In this document: piece by piece, positions 51,186-59,811 of the stretch
Numbering within the stretch: position 1 is the first letter of the stretch
How the letters are laid out: every line of letters starts with the position of its first letter
Assembly (NCBI RefSeq): GCF_017833525.1
Contig: NZ_JAFICD010000010.1
Span: 62,001-126,000, forward strand
Length of the DNA stretch: 64,000 nucleotides
Source of the DNA: Duganella sp. 1411
GTDB lineage: Bacteria; Pseudomonadota; Gammaproteobacteria; Burkholderiales; Burkholderiaceae_D
Reading direction: 5' to 3'
Notes under the pieces: model-generated
The model's database searches: none
What the model was told of the DNA's origin: nothing
Seen by the model: the letters and a program-made list of their open reading frames with translations, nothing else
Made by a program: the position numbers and the translations under genes

Positions 51186-52196
51186 ATGCATTTGCCCGTC
51201 TATTCCCATCCCACGCTGACCGTGTTGGTCGACGACAGCGACTCGTTCCTCAAGAGCCTGTCGTTCCAGCTCGATCCCATGCTGGCCAGTAAAACCTTCC
51301 ACGACACCTCGGCCGCGCTGCAATGGCTGCGCCAAAGCGAAGCCGACGACGGCGTGCTGCTGCAGGTGAACTTCGACATGCAAAACCTGACGGGCGACCA
51401 GTGCAACATCGCGCTCGACCTGGAGCGCATCTACCGCATCGGCGAGCAGCGCCGGCGCTTTGCCACGCCGTCGGTGCTGGTGATCGACTATTCGATGCCG
51501 CAAATGAATGGGCTGGAGTTTTGCGAGGCGGTCAGCCACCTGCCGTGCAAGAAGATTTTATTCACCGGCACGGCCGATGAAAAGATCGCCGTGAGCGCCT
51601 TCAACCGCGGCCTGATCGACCGCTACATCAAGAAAAGCGACGACCACGCGCTCGACATCCTGGAGGTGGAGATCGCCGCGCTGCAGCGCAGCTACTTCGA
51701 CGACAAGTCCGAAACGCTGCGCGAGCTGGTGCTGCTGCACAACTACCACTTCCTCGGCGATCCGGTGCTGGCCAGCCTGGTGCAGCACACGATGGCGTCG
51801 ATGGGCTTTGTCGAGCACTACATCTTTCCCAACCCGACCGGCATCCTGTTCCTCGACAAGCACGGCAAGGCCAAGCTGATGATGATCGAAACCGAGCAAG
51901 GCATGTTCGCGCAGTATGAGATCGCCCGCGACAGCGACGCCCCGCCGTCGCTGCTGGACGCGCTGCTGGCGCGGCGGGTGTTGCCGTTCTTTTCGGACGC
52001 CGACGGCGACGGCATGTACTCGCGCCAGGTGGGCGATAACTGGCACCGTTATTGCGCGGCGCCGCAGGTGTGCCAGGGGCGCGAGACGTATTATTGGGCC
52101 TTGTTCGACCTGCCGGCGCATTATTTCGACAAGCAGCCTTACGCGTTCGCGCAATTTTTGAAGGAACGCGGGGCGCATGAGGGCGTTGCCGCGTAA
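51186..52196 (+). CDS. jqsR: LqsR/JqsR-type response regulator
   Basis: The 336-residue protein has a receiver domain in residues about 10-150: the acidic pair VLVDDSDSFLKSL, the phosphorylated Asp in VLVIDYSMPQMNGLEF, Thr in KKILFTGTADEK and Lys in DRYIKKSDD. An insert between the first and third strands makes it longer than usual. The C-terminal half (to HYFDKQPYAFAQFL) has no helix-turn-helix that I can see, as in LqsR, so how it passes on the signal is unclear. A strong site AAGGTGA overlaps the kinase stop, 5 bases before the ATG, so the two are coupled. Confidence 0.87.
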   Translation: MHLPVYSHPTLTVLVDDSDSFLKSLSFQLDPMLASKTFHDTSAALQWLRQSEADDGVLLQVNFDMQNLTGDQCNIALDLERIYRIGEQRRRFATPSVLVIDYSMPQMNGLEFCEAVSHLPCKKILFTGTADEKIAVSAFNRGLIDRYIKKSDDHALDILEVEIAALQRSYFDDKSETLRELVLLHNYHFLGDPVLASLVQHTMASMGFVEHYIFPNPTGILFLDKHGKAKLMMIETEQGMFAQYEIARDSDAPPSLLDALLARRVLPFFSDADGDGMYSRQVGDNWHRYCAAPQVCQGRETYYWALFDLPAHYFDKQPYAFAQFLKERGAHEGVAA

Positions 52197-52226
52197 GAAT
52201 GCGCGGGCCAGGGGCGGCTCGCCGAT

Positions 52227-52260
52227 GGCGGATTACGCTGCGCTAATCCGCCCTACGTGG
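52227..52260. repeat. REP-like palindrome, copy D
   Basis: GGCGGATTA-N8-TAATCCGCC followed by CTACGTGG. It lies 31 bases after the response-regulator stop, facing copy E. Confidence 0.85.
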
Positions 52261-52294
52261 AACGGTGGTGCGCGGCCGTCGCGTTCCGCCACGG

Positions 52295-52334
52295 TTCCAC
52301 GTAGGGCGGATTAGGCGGAACGCCGTAATCCGCC
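52295..52334. repeat. REP-like palindrome, copy E
   Basis: TCCACGTAGG then GCGGATTA-N12-TAATCCGCC, inverted relative to copy D. The outer CTACGTGGAAC and GTTCCACGTAG pair as well, so D and E form one long imperfect palindrome of about 108 bp. It lies 21 bases from the stop of the ABC permease gene. Confidence 0.85.
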
Positions 52335-52354
52335 GCGCGCCGCCACCGGCCACT

Positions 52355-54892
52355 TTACGCCTCGCGCAAGGTCTGCAATGGCGGCTGGCGCAACACGTTG
52401 CGCAAGCCCAGCCAGCCGCCGGCGATGGCACATGCGGCCCCCGCCACCAGCCCGACCACCCACACCGACGGACTGAACGCCCAGTCGAACTTGAACTGGT
52501 AGGTCGCCAGCGCCCAGCCCATGGCCGCCGCGCCGGTCGCCGCCAACGCGCCCGACAACGCCCCCACCAGCGAGAACTCGATCAACTGCGCCTGCGACAA
52601 CTGCTTGCGCGTGGCCCCCAGCGCGCGCAGCAGGCCGGACTCGCGGGTGCGCTCGTCCTGCGACCCCATCAGCGCCGCGTACAGCACCAGCAAGCCCGAG
52701 GCCAAGGTGAAGATGAACAGGAACTCGATCGCCGTCACCACCTGGTCCAGCACCGCCTGCACCTGCCGCAGCAGCCCGCCGACATCGACGATGGTCAAAT
52801 TCGGGAAATCCCGCGTCAGCGCGTTCATCACCCCGCCCTGCCCGGCCGGCAGGTGGAAGGCGGTGATCCAGCTCTGCGACACTTCCCGCATCGCCGCCGG
52901 ATTGATGATGACAAAGAAATTGACGCGCATCGATCCCCACTCCAGCTTGCGCAGGCTGGTGATGGTCACGTCCACCGGCGCGCCGGCTATGTCGAAGCGC
53001 AACTTGTCGCCCAGCTTCCAGCGCAAGGTCTTGGCGATGCCCGCCTCCACCGACGCCTCGGCCGAACCGGGCGTGTCGGCGAACCACTTGCCGGCGCTGA
53101 TCTTGTTCTCGGCCTGCATCGTGGCCATCGTCGACAGGTTGAATTCGCGCTCGGCCAAGCCGCGCGCGCGCTCCTCGGTGTAGGTGTCGGCGGTGACCGG
53201 GCTGCCGTTCACGGCCGTCAGGCGGCCGCGTATCATCGGATATTGCGGCGCGTACGCGACGCCGGCCGCCTGCAGCCGCTTGGCGACCTGCTCGCGCTGC
53301 TCCGGCTGGATATTGATGATGAAGCGGTTGGGCGCGTCCGGCGGCGTGGCGTTGCGCCAGGCCGTCATCAAATCCTCGCGCACCACCGTCAGCACCAGCA
53401 GCGCCATCATGCCCAGCGCCAGCGACACCACCTGCACGATGGTCGCGCCCGGACGGCGCTGCAGCGAGGTGATGGCGAAGCGCCAGCTTTGATGGTCGAT
53501 GGCGCCGCGCAGCGGCTTGAGCGCCTTCAGTCCCAGCCACGCCACCAGTCCGAACACGACGAACGCGCCGAGGAAGCCGGCCGCCGTGTACGCCGCCAGT
53601 TCGGCGTCGCCCGCCTGCCACAGCAGCAGCAGGCCGAAGCCGCCCAGGCCCAGCCCGTAGGTGGCCAGCGCCGCCACTTGCGGCGGGTCCTGCTCGCGGC
53701 GGATCACGCGGTTGTGCGGCACCTTGCGCAATTGCAGGATCGGCGGCAGCGCGAACCCGGCCAGCAGCAGCATGCCGATGGCCAGGCCCTGCAGCGCCGG
53801 GTAGATCGTCGGCCCCGGCAGATCGGCCGCCACCAGCTTGCCGAGCACTTCCAGCAGCACGTAATGCGCGCCGAAGCCGACCGCGACGCCGATCGCGCTG
53901 CCGGCCAAGCCGACCATCAAAAATTCGACTAGGTACATCGCCGTGACCTGGTTCTGCGTCAGCCCCAGGCAGCGCAGCATGGCGCAGGCGTCCAGGTGGC
54001 GCTGCATGAAGCGGCGCGCGGCCATCGCCACGGCCACCGCCGCCAGCATCGCCGACAGCAGGCCCACCAGCGACAGGAAGCGGTCGGCGCGGTCGAGCGT
54101 GTTGCGCATTTCCGGGCGGCCGTTTTCCAGCGATTCGACGCGCACGCCCTTGATGTTGCCGGCCTTGATCTTGTCGTCGAGCCATTGCTGGAACGACGCC
54201 GCGACGGCGGCGCCGTTCTGCAACGCCGGCGGCGCGGCCAGCAGCACGCGGTAGGTCACGCGCGAGCCCGGCTGGATCAGGTTGGTCGCCGGCAGATCGG
54301 CCAGCGCCAGCATCACGCGCGGCGCGAAGGCCAGGAAGTTGGCGCCCCGGTCCGGCTCGGACGCGATCAAGCGCGTGATGCGGAAGCTCCGGTCACCAAG
54401 CTTGAGCTCGCTTCCAACCGTCGTGTTCAGGCTGCCCAGCAGGCCGGCGTCGATCCACACCGTGCCGGGCGCCGGGATGTCGGCGGCCGGCGTGCCCTGG
54501 CTTTGCTCGGCCTGGGCCGGATCGGTGGTCCATTTCAGCTTGCCGCGCAACGGGTAGCCGGGGCCGACCGCCTTGAGCGAGGCCAGCATCGAGGTCGATT
54601 GCTCGCCGACGCCCGCCTGCGCCATGCTGGGGAAGACCACGGTGTCGGTGGCCACCAGGCCGCGCTTGAGCGCCTCGGCGCGCCAGGCCGGATCGACCGG
54701 CAAGTCGGCGCTGATGACGACGTCGGCGCCGAGCAGCTGGTGCGCATCGCGCTCGAGGCCGCTGCGCAGGCGGTCGACGAAGAAGCCCGTGGCCGACAAC
54801 GCGGCCACCGCCACCGTCAGCGCGATCAGCAGGAAGCGCAGCTGGCCGGCGCGCCAGTCGCGCGCCGTCATTTTCAGGGCAAGCTTGAACAT
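52355..54892 (-). CDS. FtsX-family ABC transporter permease (YbbP-like)
   Basis: At 845 residues with N-terminal MFKLALKMTARDWRAGQLRF and the hydrophobic LLIALTVAVAALSATGFF, this is a YbbP-type permease. It has two FtsX/MacB repeats of three membrane segments each (for example LLSAMLAAVAVAMAARRFMQ and FLFIFTLASGLLVLYAALMG). Large periplasmic domains lie between. It would pair with a YbbA-like ATPase, which is not in the window. Substrate unknown; relatives extract lipoproteins or act with esterases. It is 18 bases downstream of the deaminase gene. Confidence 0.9.
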   Translation of the reverse strand: MFKLALKMTARDWRAGQLRFLLIALTVAVAALSATGFFVDRLRSGLERDAHQLLGADVVISADLPVDPAWRAEALKRGLVATDTVVFPSMAQAGVGEQSTSMLASLKAVGPGYPLRGKLKWTTDPAQAEQSQGTPAADIPAPGTVWIDAGLLGSLNTTVGSELKLGDRSFRITRLIASEPDRGANFLAFAPRVMLALADLPATNLIQPGSRVTYRVLLAAPPALQNGAAVAASFQQWLDDKIKAGNIKGVRVESLENGRPEMRNTLDRADRFLSLVGLLSAMLAAVAVAMAARRFMQRHLDACAMLRCLGLTQNQVTAMYLVEFLMVGLAGSAIGVAVGFGAHYVLLEVLGKLVAADLPGPTIYPALQGLAIGMLLLAGFALPPILQLRKVPHNRVIRREQDPPQVAALATYGLGLGGFGLLLLWQAGDAELAAYTAAGFLGAFVVFGLVAWLGLKALKPLRGAIDHQSWRFAITSLQRRPGATIVQVVSLALGMMALLVLTVVREDLMTAWRNATPPDAPNRFIINIQPEQREQVAKRLQAAGVAYAPQYPMIRGRLTAVNGSPVTADTYTEERARGLAEREFNLSTMATMQAENKISAGKWFADTPGSAEASVEAGIAKTLRWKLGDKLRFDIAGAPVDVTITSLRKLEWGSMRVNFFVIINPAAMREVSQSWITAFHLPAGQGGVMNALTRDFPNLTIVDVGGLLRQVQAVLDQVVTAIEFLFIFTLASGLLVLYAALMGSQDERTRESGLLRALGATRKQLSQAQLIEFSLVGALSGALAATGAAAMGWALATYQFKFDWAFSPSVWVVGLVAGAACAIAGGWLGLRNVLRQPPLQTLREA

Positions 54893-54910
54893 TGGGGTGA
54901 CCTTGCTGTC

Positions 54911-55924
54911 TTAGACGGTGGCGGCGGCGAAGTAGGCGTCGACCTCGTCGAGGAAGCGCTGTTTGTCCTCGGGCGGCAGGAAGGCGGCGGCGAAGCCGTT
55001 GCGCGCCAGCCGCTGCGCGTGCGACAGGCCCAGCGGCAACGCGTCGAAGGTGGCGATGAAGTTATCGTTCATATAGCCGCCGAAGTAAGCCGGATCGTCG
55101 GAGTTGACGGTGGCCGCGATGCCGGCGTCGAGCAACTCGAGCAGGTTGTGCTGGCCCATGTGCTGGAACACGCACAGCTTGACGTTCGACAGCGGGCAGA
55201 CGGTCAGCGCGATCTGCTCGCGCGCCAGGCGTTGCGTCAGCGCGGCGTCGTCGAGGCAGCGCACGCCATGGTCGATGCGCTCGACCTTGAGCACGTCGAG
55301 CGCCGTTTCGATGTACGCCGGCGGGCCCTCCTCGCCGGCGTGGGCGACCAGGTGGAAGCCGAGCTCCTTGCAGCGCGCGAACACGCGGGCGAACTTCTCC
55401 GGCGGATTGCCCAGCTCGGACGAATCGAGGCCGATGCCGATGTATTTGTCGCGGTACGGCAGCGCCTCCTCGAGGGTGGCGAAGGCGTCCTCCTCCGACA
55501 GGTGGCGCAGGAAGCTCAGGATCAGGGTGGCGCTGACCGGGCTGTCCTGGCAGGCGCGGTGGATGCCGTCGATGACGGTCTTGATCGGCACGCCGCGCGC
55601 CGTGTGCGTCTGCGGATCGAAGAAGATCTCGGCGTGGCGCACGTTGTCGGCCTCGGCGCGGCGCAGGTAGGCGGCCGTCATGTCGTAGAAGTCCTGCTCC
55701 TGCAGCAGCACGCTGGCGCCCGCGTAGTAAATGTCGAGGAACGATTGCAGGTCGGTGAAGGCGTAGGCGGCGCGCAGGTCCTCGACCGAGGCGTACGGCA
55801 GGCTGACGTTGTTGCGCCGGGCCAGCGCGAAGATCAGCTCGGGCTCGAGCGAGCCTTCGATGTGGATGTGCAATTCGGCCTTCGGCATCCCTTCGAGGAT
55901 GGCGCGCAATTGTGGGTTCAACAT
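54911..55924 (-). CDS. Adenine deaminase (adenosine deaminase family)
   Basis: The zinc and catalytic motifs of the family are present: AELHIHIEGSLEPELIFALA, LDSSELGNPPEKF, VAHAGEEGPPAYI, RIDHGVRCLDD, and NSDDPAYFGGYMNDN. The variants LHIHIEGSLEPEL, FFDPQTHTARG and DSSELG(N/H)PP are those of the fungal-type/PA0148 group, shown in Pseudomonas to prefer adenine over adenosine. I therefore favour adenine deaminase (adenine to hypoxanthine). It is 337 residues, slightly long at the C-terminus. It is followed by the ABC permease gene and is divergent from prkA. Confidence 0.88.
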   Translation of the reverse strand: MLNPQLRAILEGMPKAELHIHIEGSLEPELIFALARRNNVSLPYASVEDLRAAYAFTDLQSFLDIYYAGASVLLQEQDFYDMTAAYLRRAEADNVRHAEIFFDPQTHTARGVPIKTVIDGIHRACQDSPVSATLILSFLRHLSEEDAFATLEEALPYRDKYIGIGLDSSELGNPPEKFARVFARCKELGFHLVAHAGEEGPPAYIETALDVLKVERIDHGVRCLDDAALTQRLAREQIALTVCPLSNVKLCVFQHMGQHNLLELLDAGIAATVNSDDPAYFGGYMNDNFIATFDALPLGLSHAQRLARNGFAAAFLPPEDKQRFLDEVDAYFAAATV

Positions 55925-56489
55925 GTTCTTTTTCCTGATACGGGTGGCGATAACGGGACATCTTATCTCATCCCGGCGCCGCCTTCACCGCGCGCCGCGG
56001 CGGCGGCGCGCGCGCGGGCGGCGGGCGGTGCGACAGCGGGCGCCGACTTGCGGCAAAATTTATCTATTTGAGGCGCGATCAGCACGGCGCCCACAGGCGT
56101 GATAATGTGGCATCAGTGTGGTAAAAACGAGCGAAAAAAATGCCATAAGACTCACGGAAAAGGTCGGAAATTGCGCAATATTATTCTTTAAAATCAGCAT
56201 CTTACGAAAGAGTATTAACGATATTACGACATATCTTTTGACTTCCTGCGGCAATAGAGCAATAATAAATTTCATAGACGTAAGAAGCATTACGACCGAC
56301 ACATAAAAGCCGTCATCGGCGGACAGCCAGCGGCGATAAAGCCAGCTCGAAGGCACGGGCAATCCGTGCCGCCAAAAGGAAGCTGGAGATAAGAAAAACA
56401 AGATAGAAAGGGATCGCACAAATTAGGGCCAGGGCAGCCGTAACTGCCGGTGACCCGTGACTGGTAGGCTTACATTAAAGGACACCCAA
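55925..56489. other. AT-rich divergent region upstream of prkA
   Basis: This 565-bp gap separates the deaminase gene from prkA. Its central part is AT-rich and has no convincing gene. It contains a probable sigma-70 promoter (56238-56266) and two hairpins: GGCACGG-N5-CCGTGCC at 56352-56370 and a smaller one near 56428. The predicted prkA leader is about 215 nt. Confidence 0.55.
56238..56266 (+). promoter_or_regulatory. Candidate sigma-70 promoter for prkA-yeaH-spoVR
   Basis: TTGACT (5/6 to consensus), 17-base spacer and AATAAT (5/6). In other bacteria this operon often depends on alternative sigma factors. I could not find a convincing sigma-54 pair here. Confidence 0.5.
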
Positions 56490-58412
56490 ATGACCATTTT
56501 TGACAACTACGCCGCACGGTACGAACGGACCAAAGAAGAAGAGATGTCCATGAAGGAATATCTCGAGCTTTGTAAAAAAGATCGACTTACCTACGCGAGC
56601 GCCCCCGAGCGCATGTTGGCCGCCATCGGCGAGCCCACCCTAGTCGACACCCGCAACGACACCCGGCTGTCCCGCATCTTTGCCAACAAGGTCATCAAGA
56701 TCTATCCGGCGTTCCGCGAGTTCTACGGCACCGAGGAAGTGATCGAGCAAGTCGTGTCCTACTTCCGCCACGCGGCCCAGGGCCTGGAGGAACGCAAGCA
56801 GATCCTGTATCTGCTGGGCCCGGTGGGCGGCGGCAAATCGTCGATCGCCGAAAAGCTCAAGTCGCTGATGGAGCACGTGCCCTTCTATTGCCTCAAAGGC
56901 TCGCCGGTCAACGAGTCGCCGCTCGGCCTGTTCAACGAGGAGGAGGACGGCGTGCTGCTGGAGGAGGATTACGGCATCCCGCGGCGCTACCTGCGCAACA
57001 TCCCCAGCCCGTGGGCCGTCAAGCGCCTGCACGAGTTCAACGGCGACATCAACCAGTTCCGCGTGGTCAAGCGCTACCCGTCCGTGCTCAAGCAAGTGGC
57101 CATCTCCAAGACCGAGCCGGGCGACGAGAACAACCAGGACATCTCCTCGCTGGTGGGCAAGGTCGACATCCGCAAGCTCGAGGATTACTCGCAGGACGAT
57201 CCGGACGCCTACAGCTACTCGGGCGGCCTGTGCCTGGCCAACCAGGGCCTGATGGAATTCGTCGAGATGTTCAAGGCGCCGATCAAGGTGCTGCACCCGC
57301 TGCTGACGGCCACGCAGGAGGGCAACTACAAGGGCACCGAGGGCTTCGGCGCGATCCCGTTCGACGGCATCATCCTGGCCCACTCGAACGAGTCGGAATG
57401 GAAGACCTTCCGCAACAACCGCAACAACGAGGCCTTCCTCGACCGGATCTACATCGTCAAGGTGCCGTACTGCCTGCGCGTGACCGACGAGATCAAGATC
57501 TACGACAAGCTCGTGGCCAACTCGTCGCTGTACCAGGCCCCGTGCGCGCCCGGCACCCTGAAGATGATGGCGCAGTTCGCGATCCTGTCGCGCCTGAAGG
57601 ACCCGGAGAACTCCAGCATCTTCAGCAAGATGCTGGTGTACGACGGCGAAAACCTCAAGGACACCGATCCGAAGGCCAAGTCCATGCACGAGTACGTCGA
57701 CTACGCCGGCGTCGACGAGGGCATGAACGGGCTGTCGACGCGCTTCGCGTTCAAGATCCTGTCGAAGGTCTTCAACTTCGACAACACCGAGGTGGCGGCC
57801 AATCCGGTGCACCTGCTCTACGTGCTCGAGCAGCAGGTCGAGCGCGAGCAGTTCCCGCCCGAGACCGAGCAGAAATACTTCTCGTACATCAAGGAGCACC
57901 TGGCGCAGAAGTACGTCGAGTTCATCGGCAAGGAAATCCAGACCGCCTACCTGGAGAGCTATTCCGAATACGGCCAGAACATCTTCGACCGCTACGTCAC
58001 GTTCGCCGACTTCTGGATCCAGGACCAGGAATACCGCGATCCGGACACCGGCGAGAGCTTCGACCGCGAGTCGCTCAACAACGAGCTGGAGAAGATCGAG
58101 AAGCCGGCCGGGATTTCGAACCCCAAGGATTTCCGCAACGAGATCGTCAACTTCGGGCTGCGCGCGCGCGCCAACAATGGCGGCAAGAATCCCGCGTGGA
58201 CCAGTTATGAGAAATTCCGCACGGTGATCGAGAAGAAGATGTTCTCCAATACGGAGGAACTGCTGCCGGTGATCTCGTTCAACGCCAAGGCCAGCGCCGA
58301 GGACGCCAACAAGCACGCCGACTTCGTCGCGCGCATGGTGGAAAAGGGTTACACGGCCAAACAGGTCCGCTTGCTGTGCGAATGGTATTTGCGCGTGAGG
58401 AAGTCGTCCTAG
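56490..58412 (+). CDS. prkA: PrkA-family serine protein kinase (YeaG)
   Basis: The 640-residue protein has an AAA-type nucleotide-binding core with the P-loop LLGPVGGGKSSIAEKLK (about residues 110-125) and a C-terminal kinase-like region. In enterics YeaG takes part in stress and starvation responses; in Bacillus PrkA acts in sporulation control. The start at 56490 is chosen for its site AAAGGA 8 bases upstream and the typical MTIFDNYAARYERTKEEEMS beginning. It is the first gene of the prkA-yeaH-spoVR operon. Confidence 0.95.
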   Translation: MTIFDNYAARYERTKEEEMSMKEYLELCKKDRLTYASAPERMLAAIGEPTLVDTRNDTRLSRIFANKVIKIYPAFREFYGTEEVIEQVVSYFRHAAQGLEERKQILYLLGPVGGGKSSIAEKLKSLMEHVPFYCLKGSPVNESPLGLFNEEEDGVLLEEDYGIPRRYLRNIPSPWAVKRLHEFNGDINQFRVVKRYPSVLKQVAISKTEPGDENNQDISSLVGKVDIRKLEDYSQDDPDAYSYSGGLCLANQGLMEFVEMFKAPIKVLHPLLTATQEGNYKGTEGFGAIPFDGIILAHSNESEWKTFRNNRNNEAFLDRIYIVKVPYCLRVTDEIKIYDKLVANSSLYQAPCAPGTLKMMAQFAILSRLKDPENSSIFSKMLVYDGENLKDTDPKAKSMHEYVDYAGVDEGMNGLSTRFAFKILSKVFNFDNTEVAANPVHLLYVLEQQVEREQFPPETEQKYFSYIKEHLAQKYVEFIGKEIQTAYLESYSEYGQNIFDRYVTFADFWIQDQEYRDPDTGESFDRESLNNELEKIEKPAGISNPKDFRNEIVNFGLRARANNGGKNPAWTSYEKFRTVIEKKMFSNTEELLPVISFNAKASAEDANKHADFVARMVEKGYTAKQVRLLCEWYLRVRKSS

Positions 58413-58506
58413 GCCTGGCAGTAATTCTAGGCCGCAATGCGCGCGCCGGCCCGACCGATCACGGCGGGCCGGCGCGGCGCCGACCAATAGCAGCAGGAGG
58501 CTTCTT

Positions 58507-59775
58507 TTGACTTACCTCATCGATCGACGTTTGCAGGGCAAGAACAAATCCGCGGTCAACCGCGAACGCTTCTTGCGGCGCTACAAGTCGCAGATCAAGG
58601 ACGCGGTGGGCCGGGCCATCAAGGGCCGCTCCATCACCGACATTGAGAACGGCGAAAAGGTCTCGATCCCCGTCAAGGACGTGGGCGAGCCCTCCTTCGG
58701 ACACGCCCATGGCGGCGTGTGGGAAACCATCAACCCCGGCAACCAGGAATACCAGAAAGGCGACTTGATCAATCGCCCCAAGGGCGGCGGCGGCGCCGGC
58801 CGCGGCAAGGCGGGCAATAGCGACCAGATGACCGAGGATGACTTCATCTTCGAGCTGTCGCGCGAAGAATTCATGAACTATTTCTTCGAGGACCTGGAAC
58901 TGCCGCACATGGTCAAGACGCAGCTGACCGCCACGACCGAGTTCAAGAACCAGCGCGCCGGCTACAACATGTCGGGCACGCCGTCCAACATCCACGTGCT
59001 GCGCTCGCTGCGCGGCGCGCTCGGGCGGCGCATCGCCGTCGGCGGCAACTCGCGCAAGCGGGTCGAGGAGGCCGAGGCCGAGCTCGAGGCATTGCTGCTC
59101 GACGGCGCGCCGCTCGACGCCCCGCGCGTGGTCGAGCTCAAGAAACTGATCCACCATCTGCACACGCGGCTGCTGGCGATCCCCTTCATCGACCCGTTCG
59201 ACCTGCGCTACAGCAACCGCATCAAGGTGCCCAAGCCGATGACGCAGGCGGTGATGTTCTGCATCATGGACGTGTCGGGCTCGATGGACGAGACGCGCAA
59301 GGACACCGCCAAGCGCTTCTTCATCCTGCTGTACCTGTTCCTCAAGCGCGCCTACGACAAGATCGACGTGGTCTTCATCCGCCACCACACGGCCGCGGCC
59401 GAGGTGGACGAGGAGGAATTCTTCCACTCGCGCGAGTCCGGCGGCACCGTGGTGTCGTCGGCGCTGCACCTGCTCGACAAGATCATCGAGGAGCGCTACG
59501 GCGCCGGCGCCTGGAACAGCTACGTGGCGCAGGCCTCGGACGGCGACAACTGGGACAACGACTCGGTGCTGTGCCGCCAGATGCTGATCAACACCATCAT
59601 GCCCAAGGTGCAGTACTACACGTATGTCGAGATCACCGACGGCCCGCCGCAAAACCTGTGGGAGCAGTACTCGCAGATCCCGGACCACCACGCCAATTTC
59701 GCCATGCAAAAAATAGTCACGCCGGCCGATATCTATCCGGTGTTCCGCGAACTGTTCAAGAAACAGCCGAAATAA
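58507..59775 (+). CDS. yeaH: YeaH/YhbH family protein (UPF0229, DUF444)
   Basis: The 422-residue protein begins at a TTG, with a strong AGGAGG 6 bases upstream. It starts TYLIDRRLQGKNKSAVNRER. The C-terminal half is von Willebrand A-like with FCIMDVSGSMDETRKDTAK (MIDAS-like DxSxS) and FIRHHTAAAEVDEEEFF. It is almost always encoded with prkA and spoVR and helps in stress resistance; its biochemical action is not established. Confidence 0.94.
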   Translation: MTYLIDRRLQGKNKSAVNRERFLRRYKSQIKDAVGRAIKGRSITDIENGEKVSIPVKDVGEPSFGHAHGGVWETINPGNQEYQKGDLINRPKGGGGAGRGKAGNSDQMTEDDFIFELSREEFMNYFFEDLELPHMVKTQLTATTEFKNQRAGYNMSGTPSNIHVLRSLRGALGRRIAVGGNSRKRVEEAEAELEALLLDGAPLDAPRVVELKKLIHHLHTRLLAIPFIDPFDLRYSNRIKVPKPMTQAVMFCIMDVSGSMDETRKDTAKRFFILLYLFLKRAYDKIDVVFIRHHTAAAEVDEEEFFHSRESGGTVVSSALHLLDKIIEERYGAGAWNSYVAQASDGDNWDNDSVLCRQMLINTIMPKVQYYTYVEITDGPPQNLWEQYSQIPDHHANFAMQKIVTPADIYPVFRELFKKQPK

Positions 59776-59811
59776 GGCGGCCACGCCGGCCGCCCCCTTA
59801 GCGAGCGCCCC

